Shown in pieces: positions 43,141 through 52,954 of a stretch of 64,000 nucleotides of DNA. Numbering within the stretch: the first letter of the stretch is position 1; each line of letters begins with the position of its first letter. The DNA is from Butyricimonas paravirosa (GTDB taxonomy: Bacteria; Bacteroidota; Bacteroidia; Bacteroidales; Marinifilaceae). The stretch lies in contig NZ_CP043839.1 in the NCBI RefSeq assembly GCF_032878955.1, positions 248,001 through 312,000 of the forward strand, read 5' to 3'. Position numbers and translations under genes: made by a program. The notes below the pieces were generated by a model. That model saw only the letters and a list, made by a program, of their open reading frames with translations. It had not been told where the DNA came from and ran no database searches.

Positions 43141-44688
43141 CTATTCATTATTTCTGTATATCAACCTAACATATTCCCTATTTTCTCTGATATTATCGGG
43201 CATACCTTTATCAAATTCCAACACGGATTTCGGAATAGCGAAAACATACGCCAAATCATCTTCTTTTAACTGGTAGACTTCTGCATATTTAAATATATTT
43301 CGACTTTCCCAATCATAAATGGCATACACTCTTTCTATGGTCTTTTTAAAAGGAGCTTTTTTACACACGGCGTACCTTCTTAGGTCAAACCACCGATGTC
43401 CTTCCAGGCATAACTCTTTTCTCCTTTCTACACGTACTTGATCTATTACCTCATTGGCATCGTATTCTACATCTGTGTAATTTTCAATACGTTTATGCCT
43501 CAATTGATTCAACCAATCAGATGCCCCTTCAGCATCCCCCTGCATGGCACAAGCTTCTGCTACATTCAAATATCCTTCTGCCGTACGTAACGTAAAGATG
43601 TCCGAAACATAAGAACGATGCTTTCCCATCTCGTATTTACGATTTAAGCCCAAACTATCACTTTGTGTTGATCGAACAAAATAAATTCCCTTCCGGTAAT
43701 CATTTTCATCATATAGTTTATACAAATCATTGGATATACAAAAATCTCCCCCAACTCCCGTAAAATCACACTGCAAATTTAAAGGACCTTGTGAGAACAA
43801 GAGTTCCGGACTACTCTCGGATATTGCATATCCTTTCTCATTGTCAACGATACTACTATAATCTAACAGAGATTTGTTTTCTGCCAACAGCTCTTTTGCT
43901 GTTATTTCTGCATTCTTCCAATCCTGCATATACAAATATACCCGGCTCAACAATAATAAAGCAGCACCCTTAGAAGCCCGGTAAAAACTTTTTGTCTGGG
44001 GACTTTTCGTGAAACAATCCACAGATTCCTTTAAATCTTTCACAATCTGCTCATAAACTTTAGCAACAGGAGTACGTTCAAACTGAGTTTCTTTATCCTT
44101 ATCATGCTCCACGTAATAGGTCAACTTTAAAGGCACTCCCAAATCCGTTGCCGCATTATCCGGATCGTACGCTTTAGCATACATATTCACAAGTAATAAG
44201 TAAAACTGTGCCCGTAAAAAATAACATTCTCCTTGCACCCGAATGGCATCCATTTTATCTTGTTCCGTACTTTGACTCACGTTGCCAAGTTCGTGCAAAA
44301 TAATATTCATTGAATTAATCCGTTGATATAAGGCATCCCAATTGGCATTATCTCCGGACAAATTATTTCCCGTGTAATTTCTCCCCACTTCCATTTGCCA
44401 AGTCGTGTACCCATAATAAACTTGATCCATTTCCTGCAAACCTTTGTTCGCAACATAAGCAATGACCGTATTAATGTCATCATCTAGAATATTAAGTTGC
44501 CAGCCAATTGAACCACTTCTCAAATACTGTACTTCCGAAGAAGGTACATATCCATTTCCTAGCAAAACTTCATTCAAATCCGATACCGTTTTCGGGACAA
44601 CGAGATCCTGCGAATATTCGTCAAGAAAATTCCCGCAACCCGTAAACAGGATTAAAATAGCGATGTAAATAATATTTTTCATTATCAT
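43141..44688 (-). CDS. RagB/SusD-family outer-membrane lipoprotein
   Basis: Surface nutrient-binding lipoprotein that caps its SusC partner. Signal and lipobox are MKNIIYIAILILFTGCGN (ATG at 44682 or 44688). SusD features: an N-terminal helical region with TPRs (YTTWQMEVGRNYTG; AIRVQGECYFLRAQFYLLLVNMYAKAYD), and the C-terminal segment QVRVERRKELCLEGHRWFDLRRY typical of the family. 515 residues. It starts 6 bases after the SusC gene. The ligand is unknown; lack of glycosidases in the locus suggests something other than a large polysaccharide (inference). Confidence 0.95.
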   Translation of the reverse strand: MIMKNIIYIAILILFTGCGNFLDEYSQDLVVPKTVSDLNEVLLGNGYVPSSEVQYLRSGSIGWQLNILDDDINTVIAYVANKGLQEMDQVYYGYTTWQMEVGRNYTGNNLSGDNANWDALYQRINSMNIILHELGNVSQSTEQDKMDAIRVQGECYFLRAQFYLLLVNMYAKAYDPDNAATDLGVPLKLTYYVEHDKDKETQFERTPVAKVYEQIVKDLKESVDCFTKSPQTKSFYRASKGAALLLLSRVYLYMQDWKNAEITAKELLAENKSLLDYSSIVDNEKGYAISESSPELLFSQGPLNLQCDFTGVGGDFCISNDLYKLYDENDYRKGIYFVRSTQSDSLGLNRKYEMGKHRSYVSDIFTLRTAEGYLNVAEACAMQGDAEGASDWLNQLRHKRIENYTDVEYDANEVIDQVRVERRKELCLEGHRWFDLRRYAVCKKAPFKKTIERVYAIYDWESRNIFKYAEVYQLKEDDLAYVFAIPKSVLEFDKGMPDNIRENREYVRLIYRNNE

Positions 44689-44693
44689 GACTA

Positions 44694-47600
44694 TTAAAAT
44701 GTAACATTAAATTGGAATGTGTAAGAAGGACGAACCGATAAGTTCGGTTTTGCAAAACCCGCTTGTGAAGGGTCCTGTCCTTTCAATTCTTTAGCAGATA
44801 TCGTGAATAAATTCAACGCATTTAAGCTAAGCGATATGTTAGAAAAAGGTGTTTTCTTTAACAACTCGGAAGAGAGATTATAACGTATGGTCATAGATGA
44901 ACATTTCAAGTAATTACCGCTAACGACACGAATATCAGAGTTATCATACATATTCCAAACATTGGATGCAAAATTTTGTATATGTGTTGCTGTTGTCGGT
45001 CCTGCTGAAAAATGAGCATAATATGTCATGTATTCAGGATCTGCCGGACTCATGATAACCGGAATATTCGTATGTGCTTCATCACCGGGAGCCATCCAAC
45101 GATTCATGAATTCTTTTCTCACGTTCATCTCCGAACTAACACCCGAAACCACTGGAGAATACAACGGGAATAATCTTACTTTTGAACCGATGCTATAAGA
45201 TAAATTCATCGACAGAGAAAAATTTTTGTACGTGAAATTATTCGAGAAATTACCACTAAAAATCGGATCACGTTGTCCACTCTTTTCCATGGTCATCAAC
45301 ACCGTTTCTTCTAACGTTTTATATTCTAGTAAATGTTTCCGGTCATTATAATCATCAAACATCGGAGTTCCATTCGAAGGATTCAATCCCCAAAATTTGT
45401 ACGAATAAAAACTACCAATTGCTGCCCCGTCAACCAACGCAGTACCATTCAAATAATCATTTAACGTATAACTTTCAACCGATGCTGTCTGAACTTTATT
45501 AAAGTTTCCTGAATAATACGTGGAGAATTTCCATTGGAAATCTTTTGTTTTAACAGGCGTGGCAGACAGAGAAATAGAGTAGCCGCTATTCTTCAAATCC
45601 CCACCATTCATAACGTAAGCATGATTGGCCACTCCGTTTACCGAAGAAACTCTCACATCAGTAAAACAATCCGTGGTTTTCTTGGAATAAACAGAAAACT
45701 CCACGTTCAAACGTGAATTAAAAAATCCAATCTCAAGACCTCCGTCTAATTGTTGCGTCTCTTCCCAGCGTAAATTAGGATTCGGGTAACGAGCTATCGT
45801 AGACACGTTCTCATTGTAAATAGGTTCCAATGTACCTTGTTTAATAATCAAATTCGGACTTTGGTCTTCCAACATATTTCCTTGTATACCGAATGATCCT
45901 CTCAATCGCAATTCACTAATAAACTTAACGTTTTTTAATATATTTTCCTGCAAATTCCAGTTACCAGAAACAGACCATACCGGTAAAAAACGTTCATTAC
46001 TGCGGCTACCAAACTTATTGGAAGCATCAAAACGTCCATTCACATTCAACGTGAAATGATTTTGATAACTATAACTCAGTACAAAATACCCGGATATCTG
46101 GTGAGAAATACCATGCGCTATACTACGGTGATTCTGGTTCAACCAATCCTTGTACCACGGATAATCATCCAAATTTTGTAATTCATCAATAAACTGCAGT
46201 CCCCGGTCCTTCACGAATCCTCGGTTTTCATCACTGATCTGTCTGGTTGTATTTCCATTTAACTCGAATCCACCCATCAGCATCATCATATGTTGTTGAT
46301 TTTCTCCAAATAATTTACGATAATCAACCTGAGTACGGAAAGTATACCCTTCTGTAATAGAATTTACTGTTTTTAGAATACCCCCGTAAGGCAAATAACA
46401 ATATCCGGATGAACCTGTCAACGGAAGAGACTCATACTCGGCATTTTTCCAACGAGCTACATAATGCGTTTTTTCTCCCCACCATTGTTCCTGTAAAGTA
46501 CTACTCCTGTTATAATTTCCAGATACAGAGATATCCAGTCCAGTGATCGGGGTTAATTTGATATCAAGCATTGCTCCAATCGTGTTTCCGTCATACTCGT
46601 TAGAACTATTTTCTATTTCATTTAAAATATTATACCTAAACTTATTGCTATACCTGTTCGTTCCACCGTAAGCCGACTTGTTATAATAATAAAGTGTTCC
46701 ATCAGGATTAAAACAAGGTAAAGCCCGGGTCGTGTTATAAGCATAATCCATTGCATCAATCTCATCCATCAAGTGATTTTTCTTTTGCACGTTCCCGTTC
46801 ATGGAAAAATTAGCCTTAATTTTCTTCGAGAAAGTCATATCCAAATTCAAACGTGTCGTGTAACGCTCGGTATAAGTTGTTTTAGAAACTCCATTTTCCT
46901 TGTTATACCCGATTGATACATAATAGCGGATATCATCATTACCACCCGATACACCAAATGTGTGATCATGAGAATAAGTATCACGTGTTAAAATATCAAA
47001 CCAATCCGTGTTCACGGTTTCATACCATTTCACGTTTTCCACAAATTCATCATACGTGGATAAACCTTTATAATAACTATCCAAAGCTCCTTCGTATCCG
47101 ACCATAGTCATGTCTGATGGGAATTGGTAATGCAGATCACTAAGTTCCTTACCAAACTGTACCCGCTCTTGCGAGTTCATCAAGTTTATATTTCTATCCG
47201 AATAACGAGGACGACGCGTATATTTTGATGAGTGATTATAGGAGAAACGAGCCGGACCGATTGCCCCTTTTTTAGTCGTAACTACAATCACGCCATTGGC
47301 TGCTCTTGTTCCGTAAAGAGCCGTGGCCGAAGCGTCTTTCAATACATCAATACGTTCAATATCCTGTGGATTAATCCCGGCAATAGCATTACCGATAATA
47401 TTAATATAATCCGGATTATTCAAATCATCATTACTCACGTTAACCGGATCGTGCATAATAAAACCGTCCAACACCCACAACGGCTCCCGGTTACCCAGCA
47501 ACGTGGAAGTACCTCTTACCCGAATTCTAGGAGTCGCTCCTACTTCCCCCGAATTACTGATTAATACCAATTCAGGAATCCGTCCTTCCAAAGCTTGATC

Positions 47601-48302
47601 AATGCTCGTCATACCGGGAGTTAATATATCCGATGCTTTTACGGAACTTACAGCACTGGTCAAATGTCTTTTATCAATATTCTGATAACCGGTCACAACC
47701 ACCTCTTCAACTTCCGTCAAGTCTTCTTCTAATTTTACGTCAATTTTCGTTTTATTCCCGACTTTCACGTACTGTGTTTTCATTCCCATAAATGAAAAAA
47801 TCAATGTACATTCCCCATCTTTAGGCACCCCGATCTTGTACTCTCCATTGGTATTCGTGGCCATTCCTGTCGTGGTTCCTTTAATTAACAACGTAGCTCC
47901 CGGCAAAGGATTACCAGCTTGATCCGTAACCACTCCGGAGATGTATTTCAACTCCTGTTCTTTCTCTTGGGTAGCTTTCAATTTAAACACGATCGTGTTT
48001 CCATTAATCGCGTACGTGAGTTTCGTGTCTTTCAAACAATCCTCCATCACTTGTTGAATCGTCGCGTTCGTAAATGATACATCCCGTTGTTTGAAGGAGG
48101 TTAACTGAGGATCGCTATACACGAAATCATAGACCGAAATACGCTTGATCTCGTTAATCACATCTTTCAAAGTTGCATTCTTCAGGTTGAAGGACAACTT
48201 CATTTCCTGCGAGTAGACTCGCTGGCTAAATTGCATAGAAAAAACCAGGAAAAGGAAAAATAAAAAATACCTCTTCCTTACAAGATTACAATTTTTCTTC
48301 AT
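44694..48302 (-). CDS. SusC/RagA TonB-linked outer-membrane protein with STN domain
   Basis: About 1202 residues from the ATG at 48302. Domains: signal peptide (to VYSQ), STN (about residues 35-95; LKNATLKDVINEIKRISVYDFVY), carboxypeptidase-regulatory domain (about 123-195; ISGVVTDQAGNPLPGATLLIKG), the SusC signature VEEVVVTGYQNIDKRHLTSAV, the plug with LEGRIPELVLISNSGE and DASATALYGTRAANGVIVVTTK, and a large barrel ending YTFQFNVTF. STN predicts signalling to the FecR protein encoded upstream (48383-49555). SusD begins 6 bases after its stop. Confidence 0.97.
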   Translation of the reverse strand: MKKNCNLVRKRYFLFFLFLVFSMQFSQRVYSQEMKLSFNLKNATLKDVINEIKRISVYDFVYSDPQLTSFKQRDVSFTNATIQQVMEDCLKDTKLTYAINGNTIVFKLKATQEKEQELKYISGVVTDQAGNPLPGATLLIKGTTTGMATNTNGEYKIGVPKDGECTLIFSFMGMKTQYVKVGNKTKIDVKLEEDLTEVEEVVVTGYQNIDKRHLTSAVSSVKASDILTPGMTSIDQALEGRIPELVLISNSGEVGATPRIRVRGTSTLLGNREPLWVLDGFIMHDPVNVSNDDLNNPDYINIIGNAIAGINPQDIERIDVLKDASATALYGTRAANGVIVVTTKKGAIGPARFSYNHSSKYTRRPRYSDRNINLMNSQERVQFGKELSDLHYQFPSDMTMVGYEGALDSYYKGLSTYDEFVENVKWYETVNTDWFDILTRDTYSHDHTFGVSGGNDDIRYYVSIGYNKENGVSKTTYTERYTTRLNLDMTFSKKIKANFSMNGNVQKKNHLMDEIDAMDYAYNTTRALPCFNPDGTLYYYNKSAYGGTNRYSNKFRYNILNEIENSSNEYDGNTIGAMLDIKLTPITGLDISVSGNYNRSSTLQEQWWGEKTHYVARWKNAEYESLPLTGSSGYCYLPYGGILKTVNSITEGYTFRTQVDYRKLFGENQQHMMMLMGGFELNGNTTRQISDENRGFVKDRGLQFIDELQNLDDYPWYKDWLNQNHRSIAHGISHQISGYFVLSYSYQNHFTLNVNGRFDASNKFGSRSNERFLPVWSVSGNWNLQENILKNVKFISELRLRGSFGIQGNMLEDQSPNLIIKQGTLEPIYNENVSTIARYPNPNLRWEETQQLDGGLEIGFFNSRLNVEFSVYSKKTTDCFTDVRVSSVNGVANHAYVMNGGDLKNSGYSISLSATPVKTKDFQWKFSTYYSGNFNKVQTASVESYTLNDYLNGTALVDGAAIGSFYSYKFWGLNPSNGTPMFDDYNDRKHLLEYKTLEETVLMTMEKSGQRDPIFSGNFSNNFTYKNFSLSMNLSYSIGSKVRLFPLYSPVVSGVSSEMNVRKEFMNRWMAPGDEAHTNIPVIMSPADPEYMTYYAHFSAGPTTATHIQNFASNVWNMYDNSDIRVVSGNYLKCSSMTIRYNLSSELLKKTPFSNISLSLNALNLFTISAKELKGQDPSQAGFAKPNLSVRPSYTFQFNVTF

Positions 48303-48382
48303 AACTTTGTAAATCAAATTTATAACTATTCGTCCCCTGTTCTTAGCGGGGGATGGTTAAAGTAGCGTTCCCGCGCTACTTT

Positions 48383-49555
48383 TTATTTTACAACAACGAC
48401 GTTATCTCTTATATCAAATTTCACACACCCCGTGTCTTCAAGTAATTGAAGGACCTCCGCAAAAGCATCATGTTTCTTTATATTCAGAGAGAATGGTATT
48501 AACCGGGCATCTTCCCGGGCATAACGTACATCAAAATCATACCATTTACCCAGATCCTTTAAAATATCTTCCAAAGAACAATTATCAAATATCAACCGTC
48601 CGTCTTTCCAGCCTAGGAACAAATCCACGTTCACCTCCCGTACATCCATCTGTGACGTTTTCTTGTCAAAAGAGGCCTGCATATTCGGGGTCAGGATCAC
48701 CCCGCACCCCTCACTTTCCACGCTCACTTTTCCCTTTTTAAGTGTTGTACGGACACATTCTTCATCCCCATAAGCCCGCACCCCGAATTCCGTTCCGAGA
48801 ACCTGTATCTCCAAAGAATTTGCCTCCACGATAAAAGGTTTACACGTATCTCTTTCCACCTCAAAATACGCTTCTCCTTTCAAATAAACCCGCCTGTCTT
48901 TACCACTGAATTTGACTGGATATGTTAATTCTGATTCGGCATTCAGATAAACTGTCGTCCCGTCGGACAATACCAGCACGTACTCCCCACCCCGGGGTAT
49001 TTTCATCGTGTGGAACTCCATCACCGTGTCAACACTTCCTTCCGTGTAGGTCAAAATTTCCTTGTTCGCGGAAAGTGCCACTTTCGTGGAAACCAATGAT
49101 GCCAGAGAGCTTGTGTCTTTTAAATTCACGGTCGTCCCGTCCCCCATAACCAAAATTGCCTGAGGTTTTATTTTCTTTATCAGATGAGCCTTAGCCATCA
49201 AGGAATCACCAGGTAACTCAACATCCCGATCTCCCAACATCCAGATCCCACCGATCAACACAACTGCAATCAATATTGCGGCGTACTGAAACATCCGTCT
49301 CATACTCAAGCGCCGACGTCCAATCGTTTTCCCATAGATCAGTTTCCATTCTGATTCCATCTCCTTACCCGTCATCTCGCAAGCCTTTAAACTTTCCTCG
49401 AAATGAACACGGGAAGTCATTCTTTGAAAAAGAGCCTCGTTCTCGGGGAAACTTTCCCGCCATTCAAGCAACTCCTTTTTCCCGGTATCATCCAACGTCC
49501 CTTGCACGTGGCGGACAATTAACTGTACGATATATTCTCTTGTTTTCAATGTCAT
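48383..49555 (-). CDS. FecR-type anti-sigma factor of the SusC/SusD locus
   Basis: 390 residues from the ATG at 49555 (MTLKTREYIVQLIVRH); the longer frame to 49639 lacks support. A cytoplasmic N-terminal domain (1-85) precedes one membrane helix (about 89-107), a periplasmic FecR domain (VPRGGEYVLVLSDGTTVYLNAESELTYP-like sequence, split here as GGEYVLVLSDGTTVYLN and LKGEAYFEVERDTCKPF) and a C-terminal DUF4974-like module (LIFDNCSLEDILKDLGKWYD). It should relay the signal of the STN-containing SusC downstream. No sigma gene stands before it; the likely partner lies 9 kb away at 38445. Confidence 0.94.
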   Translation of the reverse strand: MTLKTREYIVQLIVRHVQGTLDDTGKKELLEWRESFPENEALFQRMTSRVHFEESLKACEMTGKEMESEWKLIYGKTIGRRRLSMRRMFQYAAILIAVVLIGGIWMLGDRDVELPGDSLMAKAHLIKKIKPQAILVMGDGTTVNLKDTSSLASLVSTKVALSANKEILTYTEGSVDTVMEFHTMKIPRGGEYVLVLSDGTTVYLNAESELTYPVKFSGKDRRVYLKGEAYFEVERDTCKPFIVEANSLEIQVLGTEFGVRAYGDEECVRTTLKKGKVSVESEGCGVILTPNMQASFDKKTSQMDVREVNVDLFLGWKDGRLIFDNCSLEDILKDLGKWYDFDVRYAREDARLIPFSLNIKKHDAFAEVLQLLEDTGCVKFDIRDNVVVVK

Positions 49556-49893
49556 TTTTGTGCTTTTAATACCAAAACGGGAACCACCCCCTTTGGTGTA
49601 ATAAGAAAATGCCACTTTTTTCAAAAAAAATTCACACAATATATTAATCTTCTATTAATCAATACATTCTCTCACATCAGTTTGTTATACTATCGTTAAA
49701 CACGTGTTTCATAGAAACGGAGACTTTACGAAGGCATATCGACGGGATAAAGGGACAGATATAAAAGAATATATGCCGCAAGGACGAACAAAAACATGAG
49801 GTTGGTCGACTTATACCCGGACTTCGTCTATTATTTCATCCCCATTCCCAAACATCTTCTACTTTTATCCCGTGAATAAAAAATCAATACAAT
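49556..49893. other. Divergent intergenic region between fecR and the outer-membrane protein gene
   Basis: 338 bases without a gene that should hold the promoters of both the minus-strand fecR-susC operon and the plus-strand operon starting at 49894. Seen: a 12-base palindrome AAACACGTGTTT (49698-49709), a 9-base inverted pair CGGGATAAA (49743-49751) and TTTATCCCG (49864-49872), and TACTTTTA (49860-49867), one mismatch from a -7 element, 27 bases before the start at 49894. None of these is decisive. Confidence 0.4.
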
Positions 49894-50799
49894 ATGAAAT
49901 CTATCCTATGCTATCTATTCTTTTTTATCCCGCTCGCCTATCAGCAAACACACGCTCAAGTCTACTTTAAAACGGAGTACATCAGTTCTACCTCATATAA
50001 AGATGAAGAGAATAAACTTTCGGGAGCCAAGGGAGATTTAAAAGTAATACAAGGTGGATTCCGAGTTCCGCTTTCAGTTAAAATGAACGAGAATAACAGC
50101 CCCACGGCCTGGGTAATCGGATGTAGCGCATCACACGCAAGCATGAGTAACAAGAAACTTCCCGTAACCCTATGTCCCTCGGATATGTTAAACCTTCAAA
50201 TCGGGTTAACACACACGAGACCGCTAAATGCTAAATGGTCCATGCTGGCAACCGTTGGGGCCGGCCTTTACATGGATAGCGATAATCTATCCAAGGCAAG
50301 ATGGGATAATATACTGGGACAAGGTGCCATCGTGTTCATCCGCCATTTACGCCCGAACCTAGACCTTGGTGTGGGAGCCGCCCTGAATAACACGTTTGGT
50401 TATCCTATGCTCTTCCCCGCATTCTATTTCAACTGGCGATTAGAAGGACGTTACGAGGTAAATGTTGCCTTAATTGATGCCGTGCGGGTTTCCGTGGGCA
50501 TGAAATTTAACAACCACCTGAAATTAAGTCTTGTTGCCGAAATGGACGGGATGATGGCTCTTTCCGAGAGAAACGGGAAAAAGATGTATTTCACCCAGCA
50601 ATACGTGGTTGTCGGGTTACGTCCGGAATTCACACTCGGCAAATCGTTATCCATCCCGCTCACCTTGGGCATTACTCCGGCTCGGAGTGCTTTTTACTCG
50701 AAAAGAAGTTTAAAGGAATACTTCTCCGATGACGACGAGAGCGATCCGCATTTCAGATTGGGATTCTATTGCTCTCTCGGTATAGCATGGAAATTCTAA
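49894..50799 (+). CDS. Predicted outer-membrane beta-barrel protein (DUF6268-like), locus 2
   Basis: 301-residue exported protein with signal peptide MKSILCYLFFFIPLAYQQTHAQ and a sequence of alternating amphipathic strands ending with the aromatic SLGIAWKF, as in outer-membrane barrels. It resembles DUF6268-type proteins (moderate confidence). It stands 38 bases before a degenerate LytS-like kinase gene, which is followed by an intact kinase and LytTR regulator, in the same order as the TonB receptor locus at 18858-24258. It may be the surface component of this signalling locus, or its target. Ligand unknown. Confidence 0.75.
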   Translation: MKSILCYLFFFIPLAYQQTHAQVYFKTEYISSTSYKDEENKLSGAKGDLKVIQGGFRVPLSVKMNENNSPTAWVIGCSASHASMSNKKLPVTLCPSDMLNLQIGLTHTRPLNAKWSMLATVGAGLYMDSDNLSKARWDNILGQGAIVFIRHLRPNLDLGVGAALNNTFGYPMLFPAFYFNWRLEGRYEVNVALIDAVRVSVGMKFNNHLKLSLVAEMDGMMALSERNGKKMYFTQQYVVVGLRPEFTLGKSLSIPLTLGITPARSAFYSKRSLKEYFSDDDESDPHFRLGFYCSLGIAWKF

Positions 50800-50837
50800 A
50801 AAGAAATCATTAAATTTATCCCCAGTTTTACACGCAA

Positions 50838-51911
50838 ATGTCCAATTCAATCACATATAAAAACGGAAACCAGTATTGGGAAAATTTCCTAATGCATCCA
50901 AAATTTCGGATTTTCAGGCACTTGTTGATTCTCCTGCTGCTTGGAATTATCGTCATGAGGGGACTCTTCGAGAACTCCGAGTTTTCCCCGGGATGGAATG
51001 CCATCACGTTGATTAACATCACCCTCATATTCCTGTTCTGGGGGATAATATGCTTGAACACGTATATATTAATACCTCGTCTTCTTTTTAAAGGTAAGTA
51101 TTGGACATACGCGATTTGCCTGCTTTCGTGTACCCTATTTCTCCTATTCATGATGTTTCTGGTTATTTTCATCTCGAAATTTTATTTCCCGGTATTTCAC
51201 GAGGCAATTAAACCGAATTGTAATCTTTTTCTGTTCTTTTTCATTAACTTCCTAGGCATCTTTTTTTATATCTCGGCATTTTCCATGACCATATTCCTGC
51301 AACGCTGGATCATGCACAGCCGACAATTGCAGGAATTGGAAAAAAGCAAGGTACAGAATGAACTCGACCGTCTGAAAGATCAGGTTCAACCGGACTTCTT
51401 GTCACGTATGTTAAACACGGCCAACGTGCTGACCAAAAAGGATGCGGGCAAAGCTTCTTCTCTCTTACTCCGTTTAAGTCGCCTGCTGCGCTATCAACTC
51501 TATGATAGTATGCGGGAAAAGGTGCTGTTAAGTGCGGATATTTCGTTTATTCGGGATTACATGAACTTAGAGAAAATACTCAACGATCGTTTTGACTTCA
51601 GTATCACGATGGATAAGGACATTGATCATGTTCTGGTTCCTCCCTTGCTTTTTATTCCTGTTGTTGAACATGCCCTCGGGTATATCCGATCCCATGACAC
51701 GGGTAAATTCCCCGATATATACATCCTGTTCAAAATGAAGAACAACAACCTGTACTTCGCCTGTATCTATCCTCCCGGCCTTTCGAAAGAGCCAGCCAAC
51801 GGGTTATATAACCTGCATCGAAGACTCCAGTTATTGTACGGGGAGAGCTTTCTACTTGAAACAAAACAAGGAGACAAAAATAACATTACCAGTTTACAAA
51901 TATGTTTATAA
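50838..51911 (+). CDS. Degenerate LytS-like histidine kinase (pseudokinase), locus 2
   Basis: 357 residues with four membrane helices (about 25-155), a coiled linker (LQELEKSKVQNELDRLKDQ) and a kinase-like region. The phospho-acceptor box reads Q184-P-D186-F-L-S-R instead of NPHFLFN, so the His is Asp186; the N box reads VVEHALGYIR (276-285) and the G box GGLGL is replaced by ANGLYNL. Despite this the fold-defining leucine pattern and the segments LLRYQLYDSMREKVLLSADISF and VPPLLFIPV are conserved, so the protein is likely folded and has been retained. Overlaps the intact kinase gene by 10 bases. Confidence 0.88.
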   Translation: MSNSITYKNGNQYWENFLMHPKFRIFRHLLILLLLGIIVMRGLFENSEFSPGWNAITLINITLIFLFWGIICLNTYILIPRLLFKGKYWTYAICLLSCTLFLLFMMFLVIFISKFYFPVFHEAIKPNCNLFLFFFINFLGIFFYISAFSMTIFLQRWIMHSRQLQELEKSKVQNELDRLKDQVQPDFLSRMLNTANVLTKKDAGKASSLLLRLSRLLRYQLYDSMREKVLLSADISFIRDYMNLEKILNDRFDFSITMDKDIDHVLVPPLLFIPVVEHALGYIRSHDTGKFPDIYILFKMKNNNLYFACIYPPGLSKEPANGLYNLHRRLQLLYGESFLLETKQGDKNNITSLQICL

Positions 51912-52954
51912 AGAACCACCTGAACCCGCACTTTCAGTTGAATCCAAATTTCAACCAGATCAGAAATATCACGACCTTTCTGATCATCGCTTTCTTTGCT
52001 TTCCAGAACGTGTACGGTTACTTCACCGGGATAGGCTGGTTCTATGCTTATCTCATCAGCTTGTCCATGTTCATGCTACCGACCTATATCAACCAGTTTA
52101 TCTTGATTCCCCACCTGCTCGTGAAGAATAAATTGTCGTTTTATATTGCGGCCTTGTTTCTCATCATTATTACAGGATTATTGATTTATGTCCCTATCGT
52201 TCAGTATCTTTATCAAAAATATGGCGTGATCACGGAGATTTTCGTGAACGAGAACGCCTACTCTTTACCCAATGTTCTTTACGCGATCGTGATCATCGGG
52301 ATGATCACCATGGGAACCACCAGTATCGAACTGTTCCGGCGCTGGATGATCTATGACCGGCAAATCACGGAACTGGAAAAAACTACGATGCAGTCGGAAT
52401 TGCAGCAATTGAAGAACCAGATCAATCCCCATTTCCTGTTCAATATGCTCAACAATGCCAATATTCTCGTGAAGGAAGACCCGGACGAGGCTTCCCGTCT
52501 CCTGACCAAGCTCGACGATATGCTGCGCTACCAATTGAACGACAGCGCCCGGCAAGAGGTTTTCTTGAGTGCGGACATTCACTTCCTGACGGGATTTCTC
52601 GAACTGGAAAAGATGCGCCGGGATCATTTCGAGTACTTGATCTCAAAGGAAGGTGATGTGAATAACGTGAAGATTCCCCCGCTACTCTTTATCCCCTTTG
52701 TTGAAAATGCTATAAAACATAACCCCGATAGCGAGAATTTATCGTACATTTACCTTTATTTTTGTGTGGAACATGACGAGCTGACTTTCACCTGCGAAAA
52801 CTCCAAACCTCTCGTTCCGGTAAAGAAAGAAACCGGAGGGTTAGGATTGTCAAACGTGCAACGACGTTTGGAGTTATTGTACGGGAAGGATTACTCGCTT
52901 CGGATAGAAGAAACAGAAACGCAATATAAAGTTCATTTACAATTGAAATTATGA
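51902..52954 (+). CDS. LytS-like sensor histidine kinase, locus 2 (intact)
   Basis: 350-residue inner-membrane kinase of the PF06580 type. Four membrane helices (about 24-145) precede a coiled linker (ELEKTTMQSELQQLKNQ), the phospho-acceptor box N175-P-H177-F-L-F-N, the N box E268-N-A-I-K-H-N274 and the G box GGLGL (312-316). All catalytic motifs are present. It is closely similar to the kinase at 19562-20620. It overlaps the upstream degenerate kinase by 10 bases and the regulator by 4 bases, so the three are translationally linked. Confidence 0.94.
   Translation: MFIKNHLNPHFQLNPNFNQIRNITTFLIIAFFAFQNVYGYFTGIGWFYAYLISLSMFMLPTYINQFILIPHLLVKNKLSFYIAALFLIIITGLLIYVPIVQYLYQKYGVITEIFVNENAYSLPNVLYAIVIIGMITMGTTSIELFRRWMIYDRQITELEKTTMQSELQQLKNQINPHFLFNMLNNANILVKEDPDEASRLLTKLDDMLRYQLNDSARQEVFLSADIHFLTGFLELEKMRRDHFEYLISKEGDVNNVKIPPLLFIPFVENAIKHNPDSENLSYIYLYFCVEHDELTFTCENSKPLVPVKKETGGLGLSNVQRRLELLYGKDYSLRIEETETQYKVHLQLKL

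Noticed and set aside
49698..49709. AAACACGTGTTT palindrome as LytTR or FecI-type binding site
   Set aside because: A 12-base palindrome is common in AT-rich DNA, and no second copy was found near other genes of the two signalling loci.
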